Below, in pieces: positions 17,118 to 24,545 of a DNA stretch of 35,079 nucleotides (position 1 is its first letter; each line of letters begins with the position of its first letter). The stretch comes from a bacterium (lineage in GTDB: Bacteria > Electryoneota > B3-LCP): assembly GCA_018812585.1 (NCBI GenBank), contig JAHJDJ010000162.1, forward strand, positions 1 through 35,079. Reading direction: 5' to 3'. A program made the position numbers and the translations under genes. Under the pieces are notes generated by a model. That model was not told the DNA's origin. It saw only the letters and a program-made list of their open reading frames with translations, and searched no databases.

Positions 17118-17786
17118 CTATTTGGGTATCTTTTCATCCCACCTGCACTGATCCCAAAGGAAGCAGTCCCGGCATCTGGGTTTGCGTGCTTGACAGATTG
17201 TACGTCCAAATTGCAGTAGATTCATGTGCAGCGAATGCCCTTTTCCCGTTGGAACATGCGGTCGAAGCTGCCAGAATGTTTTTTCTGCGGTGGTGTTCCA
17301 ATCCACCCAGGCTAACCGCCTCGCAATGCGATGCACGTGCGTATCGACCGGACAAAGATCACGGCCTAAAGTTATCATCAAAACCACGGTTACCGTCTTA
17401 ATTCCGATACCCTTTTGTGCGGTCATAAGTTCAATGGCGGCATCGTTGTTATAATTCTTCAACTGGCGCAAAGATAGTTCGCCAAATTCTTGCTTGATCC
17501 AGCGCAGGATCGCCTGAATGCGTTCAGACTTCTGCTGCGACAAACCAGCGATCCGAATCGCATCTTCCAGTTTCTCGGTCGGAGCGTTCATCACCTCTTC
17601 CCAGGAAGGATAAATCTCCAGCATTCTGTTGTAAGCCCTATCGCGCAAGTTATCGTTGGTGTTCTGTGACAAGACTGTTAAAATCAGATTATCAAGTGCA
17701 TCAGATGGGCCCGGCCACTGCTTTTCACCCTGATTCTTTTCCAGAAGCTGCAATGCTTCTAATATTCTTACTGATAGATTATTCAT
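17118..17786 (-). CDS. nth: Endonuclease III (DNA glycosylase/AP lyase)
   Basis: This 222-residue base-excision repair enzyme removes oxidised pyrimidines. The helix-hairpin-helix reads QKGIGIKTVTVVL, with the Schiff-base Lys130. The catalytic Asp is Asp148 in VDTHVHR. The C-terminal [4Fe-4S] loop is complete: Cys198-x6-Cys205-x2-Cys208-x5-Cys214. The N-terminal SQNTND motif replaces the E. coli type SAQTTD, as in some divergent Nth-like subfamilies. It lies 15 bases after rsmG and before typA, in the place where parA/parB often follow rsmG in other bacteria. Confidence 0.95.
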   Translation of the reverse strand: MNNLSVRILEALQLLEKNQGEKQWPGPSDALDNLILTVLSQNTNDNLRDRAYNRMLEIYPSWEEVMNAPTEKLEDAIRIAGLSQQKSERIQAILRWIKQEFGELSLRQLKNYNNDAAIELMTAQKGIGIKTVTVVLMITLGRDLCPVDTHVHRIARRLAWVDWNTTAEKTFWQLRPHVPTGKGHSLHMNLLQFGRTICQARKPRCRDCFLWDQCRWDEKIPK

Positions 17787-17801
17787 CGGATATATCGTGT
17801 A

Positions 17802-18434
17802 TTATCGTTCGAAATCTGGCTGCACCACCAGCAGAGATATCGAACGCGAAACCTCATGTATCCTGATCTCTGCGTCTGATTCGTCCCTTAACGCCTCCGC
17901 ATCCTTACTTACACTGCTCCCCTTAAAAAAACAGATGCTTCCTCCCGTTCTAAGGAAAGGCCTTAAATAGTTGAAAAGTTTCACGGTCTGCCCCACCCCC
18001 CTCGAGGTAATCATATCAAACTGACCAACCCAGGATGGCATCTTGAATTCTGCGCCGATCCGGTCGTGGATGACTGTCACATTTTGCAGAGATAACTCAT
18101 CGACCACCCGGCGAAGAAACGCGGCTTTCATGCGTCGCGCTTCAATCAGCGTCATATTCAGATCCGGCCGTGCGAACTTTAAGGGAAACGCAGGGATTCC
18201 CGCTCCACTGCCAATGTCTAAGACCCTTGATCCGACCTCTAATTCCTCATGCTGCAATAGAGTTATCGACTCGTTAATTAAGTTTACCAACAAGTTGTCA
18301 ACATCACCTGTTGATACCAGGTTAGTTATTGAATTCCAATAACTTAAAGTCTCAGCATACGCACAACATTGCGCCTCAAGCGCAGACTTATCAACATCTC
18401 GTAGGTCTAATATTTTGTGCGTATTAAGGCTCAT
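17802..18434 (-). CDS. rsmG: 16S rRNA (guanine-527-N7)-methyltransferase RsmG
   Basis: A 210-residue SAM-dependent enzyme that methylates G527 of 16S rRNA. The SAM-binding loop is RVLDIGSGAGIPAFPLKFARP (about residues 69-89), followed by the acidic strand LIEARRMKAAFLRRV. ITSRGVGQTVKLFNYL is the conserved later motif. The length is typical. It follows mnmG by 76 bases, the classic mnmG-rsmG (gidA-gidB) pairing near the origin. A perfect DnaA box lies in that spacer. Confidence 0.96.
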   Translation of the reverse strand: MSLNTHKILDLRDVDKSALEAQCCAYAETLSYWNSITNLVSTGDVDNLLVNLINESITLLQHEELEVGSRVLDIGSGAGIPAFPLKFARPDLNMTLIEARRMKAAFLRRVVDELSLQNVTVIHDRIGAEFKMPSWVGQFDMITSRGVGQTVKLFNYLRPFLRTGGSICFFKGSSVSKDAEALRDESDAEIRIHEVSRSISLLVVQPDFER

Positions 18435-18449
18435 TCGCTGCTTGTAAAG

Positions 18450-18458
18450 TTATCCACA
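18450..18458 (+). promoter_or_regulatory. Perfect DnaA box upstream of rsmG
   Basis: TTATCCACA is an exact consensus DnaA box in the mnmG-rsmG spacer. Nearby inside rsmG are TTATCAACA (18389-18397) and TTGTCAACA (18295-18303), variants that recur in the dnaA spacers. It may titrate DnaA or couple rsmG expression to replication. Confidence 0.6.
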
Positions 18459-18510
18459 CTTCTCTATTTATAAATTGCCTGAAATCGTTACTATTTGAGT
18501 GCAATTTCCA

Positions 18511-20361
18511 TTACGATCGTTGGTAGTTTTGCCTGAGAACGACCATCAGCACTGAAATATCTGCGGGACGAACTCCAGGCAGACGGGAAGCCTGTCCTAA
18601 CGTAGAGGGTTGTGTCCCTTGCAAGGCGTGCCTTGCTTCAGCAGATAAAGCGTTGATAGAGGTATAATTAAAGTTCGACTGGAGTTTTTGGTTTTCCATT
18701 TTACGAAAAGCGTCTACCTGAGCTCTCTGGCGGACCAAGTATCCTTCGTATTTTATCTCAAGCTCAGCTTGGCGCGCAGCCTCAGAATGCAATCTAATCA
18801 GGTCAACGGTGCGATCAGGAAGAGACTGATCACGCATTAAGCTCTGCAGCGTAATTTCAGGCCGCTTCAAAAAAACAGCGATCGGCTGTGTCGTATCAAA
18901 GAGCTTGATCCGAGTCGATTTAAGCTCGATAAAAACGATCTTCGCAGTATTTTTAACGTCTGCTATCGCTGCCAGGTTTGCTTTGCTCTTAAGTCCGATA
19001 TCCTTCGCTATTTCATAGAGTCTGAGGTGAGCGTTATCCTGACGCAGCAGCAACCTGAACTCCGCTCTGGAGGTAAACATCCGATAAGGCTCTACGGGCA
19101 CTTTGGTGATTAAATCATCAATCAGTACCCCCGCGTAAGCCTGATCTCTGCCTAAAATAATGGGGTCTTTCTGCGTCAAAGACCTGACGGCATTAATCCC
19201 GGCAATCAATCCCTGCGCTGCAGCTTCTTCATAACCGGAGGTCCCATTGACCTGACCTGCCAGATATAAATGCCGAACCAGCTTCGTTTCCAAGGAATTT
19301 TTTAGCTGATTTGCCTGAAAGGCATCGTATTCCACGGCATACCCGGGACGATTAACCTTAACCCTTTCCAAGCCGGGCACCGTTTTTAGTGCAGCCTCCT
19401 GAATATCCTCCGGCATAGACGTGGAAAAACCATTGATATAATACTCGTCTGTCTCCAATCCTTCTGGTTCTAAAAACAACTGATGTCGCTCTTTGTCTGC
19501 GAATCTGACGATCTTATCCTCGATAGATGGGCAATATCTGGGGCCTGTTCCGCCAATTCGCCCTGAATATAGAGGTGATCGGTCTAAACCAGAAGAGAGT
19601 AACTTATGCGTGGCATCGTTCGTATAAGCTAAAAAACAGGGCTTCTGAGGCGACTGCTCACTTGGATGATTCTGCGAGAACCAGATCGGTTCAGGATCGC
19701 TGTCCTGCTGATCTAACTTAGAAAAATCTATCGTTTTACCATCTAAGCGCGGCGGTGTGCCCGTCTTTAAACGTATTTTTTGCAGGCCCAATCTTGATAA
19801 GCTGTCTGAAAGACCTACCGCAGGTGCTTCAAATATCCTTCCTGCTGCAGTTGACCATTCACCAATATGGATAACCGCATTCCAGAACGTGCCACCACAC
19901 AACACGGTTCTCTGTCCTGCGATTTCCACCCCATTTTTATGCACAACTCCTACACAAGTAGATCCATTTATGATGAGATCGACTACTTCGCCTTCGCAAA
20001 CCTCAAGATTCTCGGTCTCCCGAATCAATGCCACCATTTCCTCACTGTATCTCAAGCGATCACACTGCACGCGAGGCGACCAAACCGCCGGTCCTTTGGA
20101 TCGATTCAGCATACGGCACTGTATCGAAGAGCGATCGGTAATCACCCCCATAATACCGCCTAATGCATCAATTTCGCGCACGAGATGCCCTTTTGCCAAC
20201 CCTCCAATCGCTGGATTACACGACATCGCGGCAAGCTTCTTAGCATCCTGAGTGATTAGAACAGTCCGGCAACCCAACCTAGCTGCTGCCGAAGCCGCTT
20301 CACACCCGGCATGCCCGCCGCCGACCACAATAACATCAAATTTACGAGACTGCTCGTTCAT
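18511..20361 (-). CDS. mnmG: tRNA uridine-5-carboxymethylaminomethyl modification enzyme MnmG (GidA)
   Basis: This 616-residue FAD enzyme works with MnmE to modify wobble U34 of certain tRNAs. The N-terminal FAD site is [19 protein letters not shown] (about 12-30). [22 protein letters not shown] is the family hallmark, and the central [14 protein letters not shown] and C-terminal helical MnmE-binding domain are present. The length matches the family. GAGGGG stands directly before the ATG. It lies 94 bases after mnmE, with two parS sites in between. Confidence 0.98.
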   Translation of the reverse strand: MNEQSRKFDVIVVGGGHAGCEAASAAARLGCRTVLITQDAKKLAAMSCNPAIGGLAKGHLVREIDALGGIMGVITDRSSIQCRMLNRSKGPAVWSPRVQCDRLRYSEEMVALIRETENLEVCEGEVVDLIINGSTCVGVVHKNGVEIAGQRTVLCGGTFWNAVIHIGEWSTAAGRIFEAPAVGLSDSLSRLGLQKIRLKTGTPPRLDGKTIDFSKLDQQDSDPEPIWFSQNHPSEQSPQKPCFLAYTNDATHKLLSSGLDRSPLYSGRIGGTGPRYCPSIEDKIVRFADKERHQLFLEPEGLETDEYYINGFSTSMPEDIQEAALKTVPGLERVKVNRPGYAVEYDAFQANQLKNSLETKLVRHLYLAGQVNGTSGYEEAAAQGLIAGINAVRSLTQKDPIILGRDQAYAGVLIDDLITKVPVEPYRMFTSRAEFRLLLRQDNAHLRLYEIAKDIGLKSKANLAAIADVKNTAKIVFIELKSTRIKLFDTTQPIAVFLKRPEITLQSLMRDQSLPDRTVDLIRLHSEAARQAELEIKYEGYLVRQRAQVDAFRKMENQKLQSNFNYTSINALSAEARHALQGTQPSTLGQASRLPGVRPADISVLMVVLRQNYQRS

Positions 20362-20390
20362 TCACCCCTCAAGTCCAAATCCACTTCAAT

Positions 20391-20406
20391 TGTTTCACGT
20401 GAAACA
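20391..20406. promoter_or_regulatory. parS site 1 (ParB-binding centromere)
   Basis: TGTTTCACGTGAAACA is a perfect 16-base palindrome identical to the bacterial consensus parS. It lies in the mnmE-mnmG spacer, about 4 kb from dnaA. Confidence 0.95.
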
Positions 20407-20427
20407 AAATCGTTCTATTCCTTAAAA

Positions 20428-20443
20428 TGTTTCACGTGAAACA
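20428..20443. promoter_or_regulatory. parS site 2 (ParB-binding centromere)
   Basis: A second identical copy of TGTTTCACGTGAAACA lies 37 bases from the first, in the same spacer. Paired sites at this spacing make chance very unlikely and imply a working ParB loading zone. Confidence 0.95.
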
Positions 20444-20455
20444 ATCGGCAACTTC

Positions 20456-21838
20456 CTACTTTCCGAGACAGAAGCGCGAAAAGATATCCTGTAGGATGTC
20501 ATCATTCGTGATTTCGCCCGTTATTTCCTGCAATTTATGAACCGCTTCATTTAACTCGAAGGCCGCCAATTCAATGCCGCTGCCTTCTTGAAAAATAAAT
20601 TTGGCATTAACAATAAATCCGATTGCCGCTTCAACGGCCTTATGGTGTCGCTCTTTGGTTAAGAGGGCGGTACTTTCAATTATACGATTATCTTCGAATA
20701 TGTCGCTGATAACGTCATCTTTGATGCGATCCAGGCCCAACCGTTTTAAAGCTGAAACCGCAATAAAATCGAATGTCGACAGAATAGACTCATCTACAAG
20801 ATCGACCTTGTTTATCACAATCATACATTTTGCAGTGATCCAGGACGGCTTCTCCGCTTTCTCTGCATCAACAGCATCCACCACCCACAATACTAAATCC
20901 GCTGTTTCTGTTAGCCGCTTCGAACGATCTACAGCCTGCTGGTCAACTCCCGAATATTCCTCGTCTATTCCGGCGCTATCAACCAATCGAACGGTCCATC
21001 CACCCCATTCCACCATAGCCTCTACAGCATCCCTGGTTGTGCCGGGGACATCATGCGTGATCGCCTTATCCTCCCCTATTAAAGCGTTAAAGAGCGTTGA
21101 TTTTCCCACATTAGGTGGTCCACCGATAACAATCACAGCTCCTTCCATGGCCAGCCGCCCGCGCTGATAACTTTTCAAAAGATCTTCAAGGAGTTCGAAT
21201 ATATCTTCTAAGTCACCCATTATTTTGGTGTTATCCAAAAGCGGAAGTTCTTGATCCGTAAAATCAATATCCAACTCGATAAGGCCTAAAACAGAAATAA
21301 TCCGATCTCGTATTTGGTGAATTCGTTCTGACAGGTTTCCCTGCTTCTGTAAAAGAGCGGCTCGATGCGATGCCTTACCGCTGGCTGAAATCAGATCACT
21401 CACTGCTTCCGCCTGGGTCAGATCCAGCCTGCCATTTAAGAAAGCCCGCAGAGTAAATTCGCCGGGTTCAGCCAGGCGGGCGCCCACCCGACAACAGAGA
21501 TCGATCACCTGGGAAATAATGAAGGGACTGCCATGAAGAAATATCTCTACAACGTTTTCTCCGGTATAGCTGTGAGGTTCACTGAATTTCACAACCATCG
21601 CCTGGTCGACGATTACCCCATCTTTGTCGAGGATATCGACCAGTTGCATCTGCTTGTCTTTGAGAGCATTAAGTTTCTCTTTTTTCCTGACAATATTTGC
21701 CAATACTGAAAATGCCTCAGTTCCAGATACTCGAACAATCCCAATAGCGCCGATACCGGGAGCTGTCGCACGGGCGACAATGGTGTCCTTCTTGGTTTCA
21801 ACTGGTGTTTGAATCTTCTCACCCATAATTCTGCTCAT
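20456..21838 (-). CDS. mnmE: tRNA modification GTPase MnmE (TrmE)
   Basis: A 460-residue GTPase that partners with MnmG. The N-terminal formyl-THF-binding domain begins DTIVARATAPGIGAIGIVRVSG, a helical domain follows, and a G domain is inserted with GGPPNVGKSTLFNAL (G1), DVPGTTRDAVEA (G2), DSAGI (G3) and NKVD (G4). The C-terminus is FCLGK, the expected C-x-G-K. I place the start at ATG 21838, preceded by AAGG; the frame runs open to 21880, but that stretch is the yidC terminator. An ATG at 21826 is another option. Confidence 0.96.
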   Translation of the reverse strand: MSRIMGEKIQTPVETKKDTIVARATAPGIGAIGIVRVSGTEAFSVLANIVRKKEKLNALKDKQMQLVDILDKDGVIVDQAMVVKFSEPHSYTGENVVEIFLHGSPFIISQVIDLCCRVGARLAEPGEFTLRAFLNGRLDLTQAEAVSDLISASGKASHRAALLQKQGNLSERIHQIRDRIISVLGLIELDIDFTDQELPLLDNTKIMGDLEDIFELLEDLLKSYQRGRLAMEGAVIVIGGPPNVGKSTLFNALIGEDKAITHDVPGTTRDAVEAMVEWGGWTVRLVDSAGIDEEYSGVDQQAVDRSKRLTETADLVLWVVDAVDAEKAEKPSWITAKCMIVINKVDLVDESILSTFDFIAVSALKRLGLDRIKDDVISDIFEDNRIIESTALLTKERHHKAVEAAIGFIVNAKFIFQEGSGIELAAFELNEAVHKLQEITGEITNDDILQDIFSRFCLGK

Positions 21839-21851
21839 AGAGCCTTGGATT

Positions 21852-21876
21852 AAAAAAACCCGCAGCAGGCGGGTTT
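21852..21876 (-). terminator. Rho-independent terminator after yidC, directly before mnmE
   Basis: On the minus strand, AAACCCGC (21876-21869) pairs with GCGGGTTT (21863-21856) around a 5-base loop, followed by a T run to 21852. It is only 13 bases upstream of the mnmE start, so there is no room for a separate mnmE promoter after it. mnmE must rely on read-through or a promoter overlapping the yidC end. Confidence 0.88.
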
Positions 21877-21906
21877 CCAAGTCATTTGACAGGCTGAAGC
21901 TGCGCC

Positions 21907-23634
21907 TTAGCTTTTCCGTACAACAGGCTTTGCGACTTGTTGCTTTAAGTACGTTTGCTGGAGGTACGTAAGCAAGTTAAAGAGTGTATAGTAAAGCGTC
22001 AAACCTGAAGGGAAGTTGTTAAATATCATAACCATAAAGAATGGCATCATGTACATCGTCGGCTTCTGCTTGGGGTCAGTAATCATGACCTTACTCATTA
22101 AAAATTGAGTGATCCCCATAAAAATCGGGAGTAGCGCGACATGGGCTCCGTAAAGAGGTATACTGAATGGCAGATCGAAGATGATGTCCGGCTTCGAAAG
22201 GTCTGTTATCCAGAAAATAAATGGTTCACCTCGCAACTGTATCGTAGCCCTGAAAATTATGAATAGCGAATACAGCAGCGGCATCTGCAGCAGCGTCGGC
22301 CAGCAGCTACTGAAGGGATTGACCCCCTCTTCCTTATAGAGCTGCATCACGGCCTTGTTCAGCTTCTCTGGCTGTCCCTTATATTTCTCCTGTATCTCCT
22401 TCATCATCGGCTGCACCGCCGACATACGGCTCATAGCACGGGTCGATTTATGAGTCAATGGCCAGACGAGAATCTTCACGAACACCGAGAAGATGATCAG
22501 GACAAAACCATAATTGGGGATAAAGCCGTGTAGAAACTTCAAAGACCAAAGTACCCCCTTGCTGAATGGCTCAATAATCGGCCATCCCCAGCTCATCATT
22601 TCTTCAAGATTGGGGTGAATTTCTTTAAGCCGACTCTGATCCAACGGACCGCAATAGACCTCGAACTGGGCCGGCTCAACGTCTGTTTTACCGTCCATTT
22701 TCAACGCCATACCGTAGACTTTTGGACGATTCTTGCCAGTCTTCGGCTGCGCCAATATTTTGAATTCTACACCCCGTCCCATACTGGATCGCGGCAGAAT
22801 AACCGCAGCGAAATATTTATTTCGCTGCGCTACCCATTCTGTAATCCCGCTGGCTTGCCCCTCTACGGTGCGATCACCTTTACCTTTGAAAGTTTCTAAC
22901 TCATCACCCATATAGGCGTAAGCCTGGGCGTATTGTATGTCCTGAATCGAGTCCGGCTCTGTAATTTCCAGCCCTGACCCCCAGACAACATCGTAGAACG
23001 AATCTATGCCGCTAAATCCGGCCGTCTTTAATTGCAGCTCAAACGGATAATGATCAGCGTTAAACGTGTAGGTTTTGCGAATGACACCGCCTCTTTCATT
23101 CCGAGCTTCAAATAACAACGAACCCGTTTGCCCTTCGTGCAGGGAAATCCGCTTCTTGTTCGGCTGGAATCGAAGACCCTGGGTGTCGAATTTTCGACCA
23201 TTATTATAAAGAACAATACTTAGAATATCCGCAGATTGCTGCCTGATTAACTGAACCAGACCATCGTCTATTCCCTCATACTGCTTCAACCGCATATCCG
23301 TCAGGACAGCGCCCCTTGAAGAGAAAACCAGTTCATAGAGTGGCGTATCGACAATAATGCTTTCAGGGCTGTTCTCAGCAGAGAATCCTAAATCGGCTGC
23401 GACAGGATCATAAGCCTGGTCCCCGCCCCCACCCCACTCCTCTACATGCTCTGGGGTCGCCTCTTCTCCAATTGCTGTTTCTGTTTGCTGTCTCACTGGT
23501 TCACTGACAACTGCAACAGAATCCACTGGGGGCTCCTGTTGTGCCTGTTCAGGTATGACCAGCTTGTAATAATACGGAAGTATAACGATGACCAGAACGA
23601 TCAGGCCAAATGCGATAATTGTTTTACGATCCAT
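21907..23634 (-). CDS. yidC: Membrane protein insertase YidC
   Basis: A 575-residue inner-membrane insertase of the Gram-negative type. It has an N-terminal membrane helix (residues 5-24), a Pro/Glu/Gln-rich linker, and a large beta-rich periplasmic domain (about 75-345) with SRGAVLTDMRLKQYEG. The five-helix core follows, including WGWPIIEPFSKGVLWSLKFL, RAMSRMSAVQPMMKEIQEKY and a final hydrophobic pair before a short basic tail. It starts 3 bases after the yidD stop and ends 31 bases before a terminator. It inserts membrane proteins with or without SecYEG. Confidence 0.98.
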   Translation of the reverse strand: MDRKTIIAFGLIVLVIVILPYYYKLVIPEQAQQEPPVDSVAVVSEPVRQQTETAIGEEATPEHVEEWGGGGDQAYDPVAADLGFSAENSPESIIVDTPLYELVFSSRGAVLTDMRLKQYEGIDDGLVQLIRQQSADILSIVLYNNGRKFDTQGLRFQPNKKRISLHEGQTGSLLFEARNERGGVIRKTYTFNADHYPFELQLKTAGFSGIDSFYDVVWGSGLEITEPDSIQDIQYAQAYAYMGDELETFKGKGDRTVEGQASGITEWVAQRNKYFAAVILPRSSMGRGVEFKILAQPKTGKNRPKVYGMALKMDGKTDVEPAQFEVYCGPLDQSRLKEIHPNLEEMMSWGWPIIEPFSKGVLWSLKFLHGFIPNYGFVLIIFSVFVKILVWPLTHKSTRAMSRMSAVQPMMKEIQEKYKGQPEKLNKAVMQLYKEEGVNPFSSCWPTLLQMPLLYSLFIIFRATIQLRGEPFIFWITDLSKPDIIFDLPFSIPLYGAHVALLPIFMGITQFLMSKVMITDPKQKPTMYMMPFFMVMIFNNFPSGLTLYYTLFNLLTYLQQTYLKQQVAKPVVRKS

Positions 23635-23637
23635 AAT

Positions 23638-23829
23638 TTAAGGCTCGTCAACTCCCCCGGGGTTAAACGGATTACATCGGACTAAACGCCACATTGCCTT
23701 GGCGCTCCCTGTCAAGGCGCCGTATTTCAGAATGGCTTGCCTGGCGTAAGTGGAACAACTCGGATAAAACCGGCATTCCCCGCCCAAACTCACTCCAAGC
23801 GACGCGCGGTAAAGATCAAGGATCAACAT
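23638..23829 (-). CDS. yidD: Membrane protein insertion efficiency factor YidD
   Basis: A 63-residue protein with the family core CRFYPSCSTYARQAILKYGA and the tail RCNPFNPGG. It is thought to help YidC-mediated insertion at the inner membrane. The frame is open much further upstream, but that part only overlaps rnpA in another frame. The ATG at 23829 has AGGG 5 bases upstream; a GTG at 23850 is an alternative and would add seven residues. It overlaps the end of rnpA by 14 bases and lies 3 bases before yidC. Confidence 0.92.
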   Translation of the reverse strand: MLILDLYRASLGVSLGGECRFYPSCSTYARQAILKYGALTGSAKAMWRLVRCNPFNPGGVDEP

Positions 23830-24165
23830 CAAAACCCTGGATGGCAGCACGGTAAGATCTGACCAGATCTTCTTCAACCTGGTGGAAACTCTCTGCCGGT
23901 CGGTTGAAACTGACAATGACACTTCCCGGCACAGACAACTCCGATCGCTGTCTCCTGAAAACCTCCCGAGCCCATCGCTTGTGCAGATTTCGGACATGTG
24001 CTTTACCAAGTTTCTTACTCACCAAAACAGCGAATTTGAATTCGTTCGCAGGTAAAAAAAAAGCGTCAAAGTAACTGCCCGTACTTTTTTTCCGTTGCGA
24101 AGGACAGCTTTGATTTCCCAGCGACGCTTGATGCGCGCAAGTCTGGAAAATCGTTCATTATTCAT
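23816..24165 (-). CDS. rnpA: Ribonuclease P protein component RnpA, with apparent frameshift in a T9 run
   Basis: RnpA is the protein cofactor of RNase P, which matures tRNA 5' ends. The 3' part reads [27 protein letters not shown], with the RNR-like RNA-binding box ([12 protein letters not shown]). The 5' part, from ATG 24165, reads [20 protein letters not shown] and continues in family style to VTLTLFF. The two halves lie in different frames that meet at nine T residues on the coding strand (24062-24054). As written, translation stops about 14 codons later. One extra T would restore a normal 116-residue protein. This may be a sequencing or assembly error, or slippage on the T9 run. The ATG overlaps the end of rpmH by 8 bases. 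Confidence 0.88.
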
Positions 24166-24301
24166 CGGATACGGTCAGTCTTTTTCGACCCTTGCGACGT
24201 CTGGCGCTTAGTATCTTGCGACCATTCTTCGTCGCCATGCGAGACCGAAATCCGTGTTTATTAGCGCGCTTGCGGCGGCTGGGTTGATAAGTTCTTTTCA
24301 T
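24158..24301 (-). CDS. rpmH: 50S ribosomal protein L34
   Basis: A 47-residue very basic protein that begins [20 protein letters not shown], the near-invariant L34 pattern, and ends KRLTVSDE. An AAGGAG Shine-Dalgarno stands 7 bases before the ATG. Its stop lies 8 bases inside the rnpA gene, and it is the first gene of the rpmH-rnpA-yidD-yidC unit leading leftward from the origin. Confidence 0.97.
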   Translation of the reverse strand: MKRTYQPSRRKRANKHGFRSRMATKNGRKILSARRRKGRKRLTVSDE

Positions 24302-24545
24302 ATTTCAGCTCCTTCTCATTTTCAAACCTTCTAATATAATGTAAATGAGCGCCTTATACAAGACCTTCTCTCTCTTTTATCTATGTTAATAACTATGTTG
24401 ATAAGGAAAAATGTGATGTGCAATCTCTTTCCGTGAACCTTGATTATTTTCCTTGACTTCTACTTGGTTTTTTTCTATATTTTTATGTTTACTACCTTTA
24501 AGTGCGTTTAGCCCTTTACTGTTGATATTTATAAACTTATGCACA
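24302..24545. other. Origin-like spacer between rpmH and dnaA
   Basis: This A/T-rich divergent spacer holds TTATGCACA at 24537-24545, an exact TTATNCACA DnaA box that overlaps the dnaA ATG (24539). On the minus strand it holds TTATCAACA (24396-24404) and a weaker ATATCAACA near 24521-24529. Pyrimidine-rich T tracts lie at 24440-24490. The box over the start codon suggests DnaA autorepression. With the dnaA-dnaN spacer it forms a likely two-part oriC. Confidence 0.65.
24333..24361 (-). promoter_or_regulatory. Candidate promoter of rpmH operon
   Basis: On the minus strand, TTGTAT (24361-24356) is followed after 17 bases by TATATT (24338-24333). The -10 element matches the sigma-70 consensus at five of six positions; the -35 element is weak. 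A start about 7 bases on would give a leader of about 25 bases that includes the rpmH ribosome site. Confidence 0.45.

Noticed and set aside
23830-24009. A 123-residue version of YidD extending into rnpA
   Set aside because: The extra N-terminal 60 residues have no YidD pattern and are simply the other frame of rnpA; the AGGG-preceded ATG at 23829 fits the family.
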